DNA of 64,000 nucleotides from Isoetes taiwanensis (taxonomy: Eukaryota; Streptophyta; Lycopodiopsida; Isoetales; Isoetaceae): contig JAJEKV010000062.1 of the NCBI GenBank assembly GCA_021234155.1, positions 6,912,432 through 6,976,431 on the forward strand, read 5' to 3'. A program made the position numbers and the translations under genes. Of this stretch, positions 36,220-48,715 are shown piece after piece. The first letter of the stretch is position 1. Each line of letters opens with the position of its first letter. The notes under the pieces were generated by a model. The model did no database searches, had not been told where the DNA came from, and saw nothing but the letters and a program-made list of their open reading frames with translations.

Positions 36220-37110
36220 ATTAAGAGTGACAGGAATGGTAGCATGCATCCAGTCCAAAGTCATGAAGTTTTAAGCTAAACCCTTTGCTTTATTCGAGGT
36301 GTCTTTGGCTCAGCGAAATTAAATTGCATCTCCTCTAACAATGAGCATAGATATTTGGTAAACAGTCTACATGCATCCACACACGTCATTGATAAACAAA
36401 CTCTGATAAATATTTTGTTCCCTGCTTATGAACTTCATTTATTGTCTTATTCCTGATGCGTATCCAATTTTATTCGAGGCAAATTCAATAATCGTACCAA
36501 ATGTACGAACAAAAAGCTTGTCCTTGACTCCTGGGTCACTCGATGATAGACATTTCTGTATAGTTATACACTATTTGTAGTTGGAAGGTGCATTTTGTAC
36601 TATAAATATGTCCATGAACTATACGAACATCTGGGAATAAAATCCTCTACCTATATTAACATGCGTTGTAAGGCCCCAGAATATCATGCCTTACAATTTT
36701 GACAATGCTCTAATCCTTGCTTTATGATTACTCTACCACTGGGTCTTCTCAACCAAGTCCCTTCGCCATTATGCTTTTGATACCTCAAGCTCTTCCATAT
36801 ACCGACAATTCAATCCTCCCATCATCTACCATGTCATGTTCATCTTAAGATGGTGGTCCCATTATACATGCTCTTAATACACTCTTAGCCCCAATGAACT
36901 GTGGGTCGTGAACTATAACGGTCCTAAGGTAACGAACTGTCTATCAACTATAGTTTATAAACACCTGGGAGTAAACTTCGAGAGTATTACGATCAGCATA
37001 TATGCCTAGACATTTGTTTGTACTATCAATGATCTATCAACTATGGTTTATGAACATCTGGGAGAAGTCCAAGATTAAGAAGACTAGCATCTACGCCTGG
37101 ACATTTGATT
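36220..37110 (+). repeat. Cluster of degenerate family X segments
   Basis: TTTTGTACTATAAATATGTCC followed by CATGAACTAT (near 36593), TGTCTATCAACTATAGTTTA (36940) and TTGTACTATCAATGATCTATC (37018) repeat the X terminal wording followed by ACATCTGGGAG or ACACCTGGGAG. GCC(T/C)(A)GGACATTTG occurs twice (37006 and 37097). These appear to be partial or eroded copies. Confidence 0.6.
36911..36936 (+). other. 26-nt 23S-type rRNA fragment (I-CeuI target region)
   Basis: AACTATAACGGTCC followed by TAAGGTAACGAA matches the very conserved domain IV segment of bacterial, plastid and plant mitochondrial 23S/26S rRNA, with one difference (GTAACGAA instead of GTAGCGAA). Nuclear 28S differs at several positions here. 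The flanks are X-repeat sequence, so only this small piece of rRNA is present. I infer organelle-derived filler DNA at a repair junction; chance convergence with the surrounding TGAACTAT repeat wording is the alternative. Confidence 0.6.
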
Positions 37111-37910
37111 TAGTAATAACACACTAGTCTTAGAACAAATCGAGGCCACCCACATTCACATTCAATGTAAGGTGGTTGGGGCCAAGACCCAACAATCACA
37201 CAATAATGCAATGTTAGAGTGGCGTGGGTGTCATACATCCTATGGGATGGTGCCAAGTGGCATGACGTAAACGAACAACTCTTGGTTGCAAAAGTTATCA
37301 TCTTCCTGATTTGACCTAAGGAAAGAGGGAATTGTCCAGATCATTTCAAATTTAGTAGTCTAAATAAGCAAAAGCAGATCAACAAAGCCTTTGTTGAGAT
37401 AACAAAGACCTAAGAATGATCTAACAAAACTAGGGAATTAAGGTGCTAGAGAGCACCATACACCACAATTTTCAACAAATATCACAACCTTGCCTAGCGT
37501 TTGCCCTTCGGGCAACCCCAAAAGTACAATTTTATGGTCTAGCAATAGGGTGCAAGCGGTACTTTTCATATTAAGTGTGGGGATTCTATGACTTTCTCTT
37601 ATAATTAATTAAAACTTTGTTCAAATATTACTTAAGCTTTGTGTAAACATTACCTCAACAATTTCTTAGAGTAAGATTCTTAAATATTCTATTCCTGCAA
37701 ATAGAAAAATCTTTGATGATTTTTCATAGTCGATCGATTATATAAGCCATCATTTTTAAGGCCAATAACATTGCGTGGAAAGATTCATTAGATTCTCAAC
37801 AATTTACTTCTCTATTTCACTATATTCCACAGAGGTTTGTTGAAGATTGATCAAAAGTCATTATATTGTATAGGATTGTATCAAGTTTTAGAGAAAAGAA
37901 GAAAGAGACA

Positions 37911-38285
37911 ATTGGTGTTGCACAATGCAAAGGCTTAAGTTACTCGAAACTATGTTCTAAAGGGTTGTATGAAACTATAACAAAAAGAAGAAATAAACAT
38001 GAGACACCGCAAAAATGCAAAGGCATAACTTACTTTCGAAATCATGTTTTGAATGCACATCACCAAGTGTGGATTCTTGCAATGAAAATGCCATCTTGGT
38101 GTTGCACAATGCGAAGGCTTAACTTACTCGAAACCACGTTCCAATGACTATATGAAGCTATAGCGAAAGAAGAAAGAAAAATCTGACACAAAATGCAAAT
38201 GCATAACTTACTCGAAATCATGTTCTAAATGCACAAAAATTATCGGTTCTTAATGATGAAAATGCCACTTGAACAACTCATGCTC
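37911..38285 (+). repeat. Two-copy ~185-bp tandem repeat
   Basis: TTGGTGTTGCACAATGC(A/G)AAGG begins at about 37911 and 38096. Each unit continues with CTTACTCGAAAC, GAAGAAA, and AATGCAAA(G/T)GCATAACTTACT. Divergence between copies is moderate. No protein is recognised in the frame that spans it. Confidence 0.75.
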
Positions 38286-40880
38286 TTGAATGATAATTAT
38301 CTCAAATAGACCTCGACAAATCTTTGGGGTGAACTTTAAGTGCACTTTTAGTAAAACAAATATCTCAGCAATTCAATTGCTAGCATTCTAGTTTACATTT
38401 TCTTTTAGGACATATTCCTTTTAAGAGTTCTCTTTCTCAACTGCAACCAAACAATAATGTAGTATAACTGCAAATTTTTTCATGAATGGAACATGCTCGA
38501 TCTTACTTATCTTCCCGTGCTATACCCCAACATAGATTATCTCCATGTTACCTTTACTATATCCTATGGTGTGCAGTTTGCCACTAGTGTTACAGGAAAA
38601 TTATATAAGTTCATCTCTTCAATGTGCTAAAGTGTTATATCCCAATACGGATTATCTCCATGTTACCCTATGGCGTGCAGTTTGCCACTAGTGTTAAAAC
38701 GTTTGCCACTAGTGTTCATACAACCTCCTCTTAGCGTGCTAAGTGTGTGCATGTTAGGATTATAGCTGGTTGACACACTCCCATCTAAGTTCAAAAATAC
38801 AATACTTTTTTTAACCTAGACCTTATCATAAAACGACCACCACACTACACGATCACAATAAGTGTGCTCTCTTTTTTCTGAATGTTCCTTTTACAACACC
38901 TTGGGCAGACTCATAAATAGTAAAAGATACTTCTATCTTATCTTAAAGAATGACTATCTATAAAGGAGACACATTCACCAAAGGCAATTGGCATGGCCCG
39001 TCCTGTGGGCCAGGAGTGCTTCCTTAATGGCAAAACTAACGTTCTGTTATCTTACTAATTTTGTCAAATATCTACATTACTGACCCTGCAATTCCTGCAA
39101 CTTGAAATGGCACTTAGCTGAAATTAGGGCACATCATGGAACACTGAAGGAGCTCCATTAGCTTGTGTTTGTGCCTCATATCTGCCTTCATTATCTTTTT
39201 AACATTGTGTGCAGCAAACATGTTGAAGATTGGATACATGTATTGTGAAGGTAATTCTTCCCCATCAAATAACATATGGATGTTGCCATCAATCCCAACT
39301 TTCAAACTTCTTCCAAACTAAGGAGAATTATGACCAAAACGTAATTGAGCAAACTGCATAGGCAGAAAGTGGAATTCATGGTGCACATATGATGGATGGG
39401 TTGAACACCCATTTTTTCATGTAAAATCCACTGTTCTATAAGATATGAAGCTTGTTCATTTGCCAATATGGCACATCATTATCTCAACTAGTCAGGTCAA
39501 ACCACAAATGTGTAAAATTATAGATCCAGAAAATAGATTGGAAGTTGATAAAAAAGACAACTACAGTAAAATTGTCTAGGAGCAAAGTGTGAAACAAAAA
39601 GATGGCAAAAAGTCTGCATATGTTCTCTATGCAGTCCCCAACAAATATAAGTAGTGTCTTCCTTTTCTCCAAATGATACCCCTATGAGCAGTGCATAAGC
39701 CACCTAGAGAATCTTACCTGCCCATTTGCTGGCTGTCCATGCATTTGTGCCCTACTTCAGATTGGTTCAAGTTTCTTCTGAGCTGCCTGGATGAATGCAA
39801 TCTATTAATATTATCCATATAAAATTTCCCTAAAATAATCTACCTACATGCTCTGTTTAACAACACTGTTTGTTGGCTCCAGCTCCAATGCTGCAAAAAA
39901 ACAAAAGTCTTTCGCTTCCATTATGAGAGCAGCTGCAACTGCTTCCACCATATTTGGAGGCCATTAAAAACCACAGCTACAATATACCCAAGAAATCTTG
40001 CCTATTCTGCTTACAGATAACATATTGCACAGCCACGAAATAATCAGATATTAAAATCTTATAACCTGACATTTTTTCGCAGATGTGCAGTCTATAAAAG
40101 GCAAGGGTTGTGCTTTCTTACAATCCCCAATTGTTGCATAATAGTTCCTGGCGTTATGAAAGAAAAAGGATTGAAAGCTGCGCCGTCATGGGACTTCTAA
40201 ACCTCATGGGACTTCTAAACCTGTATGAATGGGATATTTCTAAAATTCAGAATGCAAGTCGATGTTGCAAGGCAAATTTTAATTTTGGATTGAATGCAAA
40301 CCTTTTGCCATAGCACAGGTTTATCGTCCCCAGGACCTTGGCCATCTGGGATGTTGTGCGACTCCATTGGAATCCAAGTTCATTTGTCAATTGACTGCCC
40401 CTTAAGATAAATAGTTTCTTCTGGTGCTAAACCAGAGTGACACACATGTTAAGATCAGCTTCCAGCTCTGATAATACTTGCTGCAAATTATCAAAGAAAT
40501 AACTTAGCATAAAGTATAGCTTAAATACAATGAGAACATGGAAGAGCAGTACAAACTAAACGAAATCTCACTACACAAAATAACTGCAAGAACAGTCGGA
40601 GCAAACACGGCGCCTGGCTAAAGGAGCAAGAATAAAAAGCAGGTTTCTGAGATATTCATCAGAAGACAGAGACCGCTCTAATACCCTCTTCTCTGCTCGA
40701 TCCGAACCGGTGGAACAGCCACCACCAAAGGAAAAAATCGTGGTAAAAAATTTGGAGGGTTTTTTGGTGTTTTTTTCTCTCCATCAACCATTGCACGACA
40801 CCTACCTCATGTGTGACATTTAAGAAATTAAATGATTAGGCTTATTGCCACCGTTATCATTAAATAAAATTAGATATGAC
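38286..40880. other. Unannotated region, one exon-like segment
   Basis: GATTATCTCCATGTTACC and GTGCAGTTTGCCACTAGTGT are duplicated about 90 bp apart (38563-38700). On the minus strand, 39310-39114 is a splice-like open segment (FDGEELPSQYMYPIFNMFAA, MRHKHKLMELL) of unknown family. CATGGGACTTCTAAACCT is tandemly doubled at about 40187. No named gene is supported. Confidence 0.4.
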
Positions 40881-40882
40881 AC

Positions 40883-41112
40883 CTTAGAGATCTCCTTTTG
40901 GAATTGTGCAATTCCCTGCATCAAATACAATACTGATTTATTACCAAATGCAGAACTATCGACACACAGGAAAATACACAGTGATAAATACCTTTAAAAT
41001 AGTTCTGCCAAAGCTGGCCTCCTCTTCTGCTATTATCTCGCTTATTTTCTTTTCGTTCTTTGGTAGCTCGGGAAATACTTCGCCCATTATGGATACAACC
41101 ACTCCAACTAGC
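40883..41112 (-). pseudogene. Alanyl-tRNA synthetase fragment (two exons)
   Basis: Exon 41112-40992 encodes LVGVVVSIMGEVFPELPKNE and KKISEIIAEEEASFGRTILK; exon 40915-40883 encodes GIAQFQKEISK. The introns are GT-AG and the phases join. This is the AlaRS aminoacylation-core segment (family wording LVPVVVEIMGDVFPEL, IIAEEEASFGRTLLKGI). Only about 50 of more than 900 residues were found; flanking exons, the HxxxH editing site and the C-Ala domain were not seen nearby. It therefore looks like a captured gene fragment rather than a gene. The two exons themselves are undisrupted. Confidence 0.85.
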
Positions 41113-42238
41113 CTATTTAAAATAGCAATTAACATATAGTTCCATCCGACATAGTGTCTATCTATATTCGTATTGTATGTTTGCTTTGTTTTGCTTGGGC
41201 CAATAAATAATAGAAATCACGTCACAATGCCATAATAGCAACATTTTTGCCTTAAATACTTCCATGGGCAAGGGCAAATGAACAACCCATTCTCTGCGAA
41301 GTCAAAACAGTGCACATGAACTGAATCATCTGATAAAAACTCGAATATGCTAGAAAATATGCATCCTCTGCTGGAAAATAGCTTCACGTCAGCTTATTCT
41401 CTATTTTCAAAGGAGGTTCATCCTCAAACATGAAAGGATGAAGCGCAGACATGAAGCATAGGCAGATTCAATCACTTCTAACTGATGGTCACAGATCGGC
41501 GGCTACATGTCAGCATGGCCTTAAGTCAGCAAGGTTTAGCATGGCCTTAAGTCAGCAAGGTTTGATATAAGTATTTATTCATTCCATTTCGTGTCATAAC
41601 AGAAGCAAGTGCGTTTGAAAACGTGGAAAGAGCCAACCCAGACTTTGTGATTCTTTGTTTCACGGAAATGCCATGGAGCACTGATTTAAATACTCAAGTC
41701 CAGTAGGCTTCCAATCGCCATTGTACACAGTTTGCAAACAAATTTTAAAATAACAACGATATTTTGACAGAACAAATTACTATGGAAAAAACGAAAATTA
41801 CCTGGCTGGCACAGAAAGCCACCATTTTCTGATGCGTCTGCAACAATATTATAATCCGTGAGGCTGGCCTTACTAGCAATGCATATCCTATACCAGCAGG
41901 AAGAGCTTTTTAGCTGAATTTCCAAGGGAAAATTTGATAGCCGGAAGAATGTTGTTTATAAAGAATAGACGTTGCAGACCTGAAATGGCAAGCATTAATA
42001 TAGCCATTCTTCCTTTCAAGGATGCCAATACTGTATTTTCTGTCATAAGATGAACGCACTGGAAATCACCAAGCATGTGGTAGATATTTGACGATGAACT
42101 AGACATGTCACTTGTTTGCACTATTGACCGCTTGGGCCTCATCAAGAACCATATATTGCCACGTCCCTGCCTTCAACAAAAAAGAGGCATTTAAATTTTA
42201 ACATTTATATCTCCTATTCCTCCCAATGCAATCTTTAC
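41113..42238. other. Stretch between AlaRS and receptor-kinase fragments
   Basis: AGCATGGCCTTAAGTCAGCA is tandemly repeated near 41513 and 41537. A minus-strand open segment (42145-41888) begins RSIVQTSDMSSSSSNIYHM and could be a degenerate continuation of the malectin-like ectodomain, but I cannot align it. No other gene is seen. Confidence 0.4.
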
Positions 42239-43273
42239 TTTGCTTGATGAGAAGGTTACAGCGGTGGTTTTGGCTGGTGGATTTGGCTGGGCATACCACA
42301 TCTGATCATATGGATCGTCTGAGTATCTGGAAAAACAGGGAAAAAATTTCAAGTTCCATAAAAGAGATTATATATTGAACATTCAGAGCTTGTTAGAACT
42401 GAAAAAAAAACGTACACAGAACGTTACCAGATGAAAACCCAAATCAGAAACGCACAAATCTATATATGTGTACCATGCGAAAAACCCAAAACAGAGAACT
42501 AATAAAATGAGAAATGCAGAAATTCTTTCTTAGGTAGAAAACCTTTACCTCACATTAGATTTTGCAAAAAATCCTGCCGGTATTTCAAATATAAAGGATT
42601 GTTTCCAATCTCATTATAGGAATAATTCCCTGCAGGAAGGAGCCTTGATTCTAGAGCAGAAATGAAGGGCACATTAGATGGATTAGAGCTGCTTAGACAT
42701 ACGCTAATATTGCTTCCTTGAGAACTGACAATTGCTTCATAAACAGAGTAGCTGCTACTATTCTCCTGCAGACTGCCAGACACATTTTGCCAAAAAACCC
42801 CATCGATTTGGAGCTGGAAAGAGGCCAGAAAGATTTGTTATCATAATTGCCGTACTAAAAGGATGCCCTCAATAGATGCCTTCTGTTTATCATAGCATTT
42901 AGTGTGAAATATCGCAGAGTTTTTAAATATTTAGGAAGGGATGAATCCTTGAGAGTTGCATTCGTTCCTGATGATATTAATCCCTCATCTGATATCCAAG
43001 AACTGCCCTTTTCTTTGTAGCTGCTACTCCCGCCACAATCAAGGCTTGTGAATCCTAAAATCGGCCAAAAAAAATGTTGAAAAGAAATCTCGGATCACAT
43101 ATTGAAGATCATTTTAGGATAGCCTAATGCAGCAGAGTTGAAACTTTTTAACATATTTAGCTACATTGCAAAGGAAAAAAGGAAGACAGAAACAGAGACA
43201 TACCTTCCTGCGAGAAAACTAAGAGAAAGAAGGCGCAGAGAGTGAGGAGGAGGAGTTGCTGGGATGCCGCCAT
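42239..43273 (-). pseudogene. Malectin-like receptor kinase ectodomain, 5' exons, disrupted
   Basis: Exon 43273-43204 encodes a clear signal peptide (MAASQQLLLLTLCAFFLLVF). Exon 43054-42549 starts GFTSLDCGGSSSYKEKGSSW, then LPKYLKTLRYF, NRRHLLRASF and YGNYDNKSFWPL. After a frame change it gives FQLQIDGVFWQNVSGSLQEN, YEAIVSSQGSNISVCLSS and PFISALESRLLP. Exon 42326-42239 gives RYSDDPYDQMWYAQPNPPAK. This is the malectin-like (DUF-type) ectodomain of plant LRR receptor kinases such as the At1g67720 group, which act at the plasma membrane. An in-frame stop in RASF-stop-YGN and two frame changes show that it is broken. LRR, transmembrane and kinase parts were not found. Splice sites are GT-AG. Confidence 0.88.
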
Positions 43274-43879
43274 AGCCAGAGCTTCAAGAAATGCTCTGTT
43301 TTTGCATTATTCAAGAGTCGAGTTTGACAGCCTTCTGCCGTGCTTGCTTAACATTAGTTTGATATTCTTCTGGAATACCGTCGCCAAACCATATTTGGGA
43401 CTACTGTAAGGGAAAATCTGGCTATTGGGAACAACAGTAAGCGGCCACAGCATTTGATCCGGGTGCATTTGCACACTGGCAGCATGCCGATTCATAGCCA
43501 AACTCGTTTCTATCTCCAGATATACCCAGCCTGAGATGAATCGATGTGCAAAGAACTGACCAGGGATTGCTGGTTGCTCAAGATATATGCAAAGAAGATA
43601 TTTAGCTGGAGATCAATCTCTGGAATCGAAAGCCCTGTCCGGAATCTGAAGCCCTGTCTGATTGCATAGCCAGCCAAGCGCCAAAACAAGAAAAAGAAAT
43701 CGTGAAAAAAAAATGTGAGATTCTCTCCTTTCCTCAATGTGTGACACGTACTCACATGGCAATAATAGGCTTGTTAGAATTTTATTAGGAGTGAGCATTG
43801 CCACCTCACACAAGACATAAATTATCCATTATTTTGGATGGCTATGCATTAATGCTTTCCCATCATAGTTTGCACTATA
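43274..43879. other. Upstream flank of the receptor-kinase fragment
   Basis: Non-coding on inspection; contains short unrelated open frames only. It would hold the promoter and 5' leader of the minus-strand receptor-kinase copy, between its start codon and the hairpin element to the right. Confidence 0.4.
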
Positions 43880-44312
43880 AAATTAATAATGGCCAGACTT
43901 TTTAAACGGTCTAGATTAAATCCCTTAGTTTGAAGGGCATAGATTAAATGCCCCAAAAATTGCATCTTCTATGCAATTTCCCTAAAACAATTGACGGCTC
44001 AGATTTCTCCTTCCCCCCTTGATCCGAGGGTCCAGAGGAATGGTGCATGCCCCATGCATGCCCATGCATGCCCCCCATGAAGATCCAATGGCTATAAGTT
44101 TGCCACCTCACCTTCTTTCAAATAAACGGACCGTCTGGATTAAAAGCCCCAAATCAGGGGGATGCTTGGGGTGTTACGAGGTGGCACCGTTTGGACCGTC
44201 CATCTCACAGATGGACGGCCGAGATCAATCTCTACCAACATTTTGTGGCATAATCTCTACACCATTTGAGACATCTACATCATTTGTGGCACCCAATATA
44301 ATTGTATATATA
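43880..44312 (-). mobile_element. Small TA-bounded hairpin element (family B, reversed)
   Basis: Right end CAATATAATTGTATATATA. Internally it has GGACCGTCCATCTCACAGAT then GGACGGCC (hairpin near 44197-44222), AAAAGCCCCAAATCAGG, and a GCATGCCCCATGCATGCCC cluster (44045-44075). It shares the terminal 130 bp with 1670-1800. It stands 5' of the minus-strand receptor-kinase fragment in the same relative orientation as copies 3 and 6 to their downstream genes. Confidence 0.75.
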
Positions 44313-44940
44313 TACAAGTGGTTTGTTATATGCGAAGAGTGTGCAGTTCGCACAGTATCTAGTTCCAACTTTGATTCGTCGAAGATTTAAAATTTTAGAT
44401 ATCAAGTTCTAAAGTTGAGGCTAGCTACGGAATATAATGTTTGGGACTGAATTTTTCAATATTCCCCCTAGATTCCCTCATGATTCTCTAAGATTCCACA
44501 AAGATTCCCTTGGACTCCTCATATTCCATGAAGATTCCCTTGAATTTCCTTCGGGTTTAGTTCCAGCTTCGAGTCTTCCAAAATATGAAAATCAAAACAT
44601 TAAGTTTAGGCTGGCTATGGAATATAATGTATGGGATTCACTTCCCCAAGGTTCTCCCTAGATCCCTTTAAGATTCTCTAAGAATCCACAAAGATTCCCT
44701 TGGACTCCCCACAATCCATCAAGACTCCCTTAAATTTCCGTTGGGTTCTTCTAGACTCTCCAAGATTCCTTTGGTTTATTATATGCAAATAGTATGCAGT
44801 TCATATGGCATCTATTTCCAGCTTTAAATCTCAGATATTTAAAAATTATGACATCAAAGTTCTAAAATTTGAGGCTAGCTACAAAATATACTGTCTGGGA
44901 GTAAATTCCCCTAGATGTTGCATTATAGTACCCAAATACA
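44313..44940 (+). repeat. Three degenerate ~220-bp repeats with AGATTC cores
   Basis: Each unit holds GTGTGCAGTTCG- or AGTATGCAGTTCAT-like starts, TTCCAGCTT or TTCCAACTT, AAAATATGA/AAATTATGA, a GAGGCTAGCTAC- or TAGGCTGGCTATGGAATATA-like block, GGGA(C/T)T, and then CCCTAGATTCCC arrays. The unit starts at about 44313, 44555 and 44770. It looks like another member of the AGATTC-containing repeats. Confidence 0.6.
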
Positions 44941-45531
44941 TGTTTAAAGAGTTTCAGAGGTAGAATTTTTGACTGAGCTGCTACTCTGTATTTTTTACAA
45001 AATCGAAGATCAAAATATTGTTGTTTTGAGCAAGTTTTAAACCCTCTGTTTTCAATAGATACGAACGCTCAAGAATCTCAGGTGCGCTAACGAACTAAGT
45101 AATAATCCTGCACATCATATTAGATCGTTCAAAACAAATCTTGCATGTGCATGTCTATAAAGAAGAAAAGCCGCCATATCTAAGAACCATAAATTGGAAA
45201 AGAAGAATTGTACTTGTTATAAATCCTCTTAACTGCACATTAGAATGCAAGCTCGACTATGGCGACTAAGCATCGGAATGTAGAAGCCTTGAACCAAATG
45301 GCACCTTGCAAAATGGAAAGCCACGCGATTAGCCCACAAAAAATCGCAAAGAGCATGCAAATGGCCGCAATTGGTCGGATGTGTGCTTTGTTATATTCAA
45401 AGGGTGTCCAGATTGAAAATTTAAAAAATCTTTAAGAATCTATGAAGATTTATCTATTTGGACGGCCCAGATGTAGCTCAGTTATATGGAGACAACACTC
45501 TATTGCTGTCGAAAGTATTCAGGCAACCGCA

Positions 45532-45659
45532 CCATTTTTCTGGCATATTCAAGTGTTTGAACATCTCAAAATCCCAAGATTGCAACCAAGGCGTGCCATT
45601 TTTCTGGCATATTCAAGTGTTTGAACATCTCAAAATCCCAAGATTGCAACCAAGGCTGG
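45532..45659 (+). repeat. Two-copy 64-bp tandem duplication
   Basis: CCATTTTTCTGGCATATTCA begins at 45532 and 45596; the copies are identical for 60 bp. Because 64 is not a multiple of three it would shift any frame. The surrounding 44941-47980 contains no recognised gene. Minus-strand open segments at 46779-46573 (FELWPLLIALSYFSAECQKR) and 47706-47422 (TEAVGFIACGDMLAGLSGKS) look exon-like but I do not recognise them. Confidence 0.9.
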
Positions 45660-47984
45660 TCACTGAAACACAATTGTTGCATCCACAAAATAATCGAGAC
45701 CCTACCCTTTCAATGGCTTGAAGCTAGACTCATGTATTGCATGCAAAGCTAAATTTGACAAAATAGTTGAGTTTAAAGGAAGTTTGTTTAAGATGGGAGT
45801 AGTGGGAACAAAATAGAGTGTCTTGTTATTAAAAAAACATATTCAACATAACCCAAATGTTGACTTGATACTCCTAGTACTACATATTTGTGTGTGGCTT
45901 TTTGAGCTTTTAGTCTTAGAAGAGCAGTTTCCAATTGGTCCAAATGTGTAGAATCTTCGTGCATATAGTTAAATAAAATTGAGATAAAATTTGTATACAA
46001 ACAATTTATACAATTCTGTCCAAAATGTTCCTCTCATATTCCATGTCAATAAAAACCATTGAATTAAAAGAAATAGAGCCAGTGCTTTTATTGTCTCAAA
46101 GCACCATCTCACTCTGTAGATTGTGAGGGCCAGGCAGATTTTGTTTTCTCCTCGTGATCAGATGGCACAGACGAGTTTGAGGACATAATAAAGAATGATC
46201 TTTACACATTTGTACAAAGAAGGCTTTAAACGGAGGTAAAATAATGTGCAATACTGCGTTGTCTTTTGGCAGAAGTGGGAGGGCTAAGCGATGTTGGGCT
46301 TCTACAATGTGGTCATTTTTGGGGGTGTTGTCATCGACCATGCCGCCGCTTTAAAGGGTCGCTTTCGAACGAGAGGTATTCGATGTTCCAAATGCGAACC
46401 TAAACAAACAATGTCTCATTCAAACCATTGTTACAATGTCAAGGAGAGGCACATGCCATACGCACCATGTAATCGTCTGAAGAAGTTGCAATTTTGCAGA
46501 AATCAGTGGGACACCTGGATATCATACCACAAAAAAGTGTAGATTAGAATTAGCAGCACGTAATTCATGCCTTTACTGATCGATAGGATACTTCCCAGTC
46601 AACTGCAGTGACCTCTCCTTCATGTCCTTGAAGAGCAATCGGAGCCTTTTCTGGCATTCTGCACTAAAATAACTAAGCGCAATCAAGAGTGGCCAGAGCT
46701 CAAACTCAAAAATTCTGAGTTTGACATTCTGCTCGGCAATGTTGCAGAGTAATAAGCGACGTAAAATCTTCTGCAACAATTTAAACGTAAGTAAACAATG
46801 TGGCTCACATTTTATGAAGACATTCTGCGGATTGCATTATGTTGTCCAATTAAGGCACACCTGCATTCTGCTCTTAGCATACTAAATATACCGGTTAAAA
46901 CAATATTCCTACCTGCAAGTCAAATGCTTTACAAAGATTTAGAAATAACATCCATTCGAAAGGTGCATTATTCATGTAGAGAACTCTATTCAATGTTTTC
47001 AAAAGCATACTGGTTTTAGATTGCTTATGTTGGCACCAAGGCCAACAAATCAAACCCAACATCTGTAGAAAGACAAAGCATCACAGCCAAGGGAGGGACA
47101 GTGGCCTTCCAAAAATCTGTCATAATATCCATCTGCACTACTGGAACACAAATCTAGTGTAAGCCTCTGCAATATATTGTCAAACATCTTCTAGTTCAAC
47201 GATCCCTTCTATCTGCTGTGATTTACAAAAGATTCAGAAAAACCTATTCATGGACGACATTACCCTGATTAAATGGTATTAAGATTCCCAGATGACCTTA
47301 GAACAGACGATATACTGTAACTGAAGAAGCTTGAGCTCGGAATATGCATCATTCATGCCTGGAGCCACCTGTTTACCATATAGGGAAGACCCATTTAGAT
47401 TGCCTCAGGTTGTCCATCTTTCTACACATGTTTCAGATTTTCGTGCATCGGATGAGTATCAGCTGTACATTTTGGGTTCTTAAGACGCTTGGATTTGCCA
47501 CTGAGTCCGGCAAGCATATCTCCGCACGCAATGAAACCGACGGCCTCCGTCACATATGCAAAAGAAGAATGTTTTCGAGTACCAGAACAGAGTAGCAAAA
47601 AACAGGTTAGATGATGCATTTGGGTAATCCATACATGTATAACCCAAGGCATCCACCTGAACCACCATTGCCGGAGCAATTCAATGCTCCAAAAGCTAGA
47701 GCTCAATCTACTTACTCGCTATCATGCAAAATAAGTACTGTTTACCTTGAGACGACTAAAATAATCGGTTCTGCATGATCTGATCTATGGCAAAGAAGAT
47801 TACTTGCTACGGCAAAGAAGATTGAAGAAAGCCCTGCGGCGCCTCCTCCAGCGGCTCCACAAAACCTTTGATGCAGCAAAACAATCTAGAGATGGCAAAC
47901 GATGACACTACAATCAAGAAATAACATACGTTTTTCCAGAGATTTCTAGACTCCAGCCGTTTTTTTTATTTTTATATTGACGCC

Positions 47985-48255
47985 TCATCACCTAATAATA
48001 AATGTTATTACCATTAGTTCAATGGTCAAGATTTAAGCCTTAGCCTTTAGTTCAATGGTCAAGATTTAAGCTACTCCCATCTGACGGTTCAGGCATGGGG
48101 TGCATGCCCATGCATGCCCCCACACCCTCTAATGAGGTGGCAACATGAAGGCCCTTTATTTTTTGGATGAACGGATGGGATCAATCTCTATATACCTATG
48201 ACCCCATGTTACGTACATGCCCCCCCATGGAATAAGAATATATATATTAATGATA
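47985..48255 (-). mobile_element. Partial TA-bounded element, reversed (family B/Y head)
   Basis: TTCAATGGTCAAGATTTAAG (tandemly doubled, about 48019 and 48050), GGGGTGCATGCCCATGCATG, AATGAGGTGGCAAC, GGATCAATCTCTATATACC and GCCCCCCCATGG match the head of the large elements in reverse. It ends in AATATATATATTAATG followed by GGATATA tracts. No array is present. Confidence 0.55.
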
Positions 48256-48284
48256 AGGATATAAGGATATATCTGTTATATCTG

Positions 48285-48715
48285 TTATATATATACAATT
48301 ATTTGAATCTAGATGCCGAGGTGTCGCCGTCTGGACGGTTTAGATTGTGAGATCCAACGGTCCTGACGAAGCCACCTCAATCCACCCAAGCACCCCCTTA
48401 TATATAAGACATTGAGGTGTCGCCGTCTCCACCGTCCATGTTTGAGATCGATGGTTTGGATCAAAAGCCCTTTCCTTTGGGGCTTTTAATCTAGACCGCC
48501 GAAAAGTGCCGATTAATGGTCAAGATTTAGCCCCGAATATTAAATGCAATAAATGCCGAGGTGGCCCCCGTTATTTGGGGCTTTTGATGTGGCCCGTTAG
48601 ATCTAGGGATTCAATCGTAGCCGTTTGTAGAAAAGGTGTAGAGTGTGTAGATATTTTCATCCTGGCCGTCCATCTCAGATCTGGACGGCCCACAACAAAA
48701 GCCCCAATTCGGTGG
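48285..48715 (+). mobile_element. Small TA-bounded hairpin element (family B, copy 6)
   Basis: Starts TATATATACAATTATTTGAA. It has three degenerate hairpin repeats: GGACGGTTTAGATTGTGAGATC, CCACCGTCCATGTTTGAGATC (wording at 48430), and GGCCGTCCATCTCAGATCTG then GACGGCC (48664-48690). TTTGGGGCTTTTGATG occurs internally. The right end CCCACAACAAAAGCCCCAAT is shared with copy 3. The IDM1-like fragment follows on the same strand. Confidence 0.75.

Noticed and set aside
36911-36936. An rRNA gene or a homing intron
   Set aside because: Only 26 nt of rRNA is present and no intron or endonuclease ORF adjoins it.
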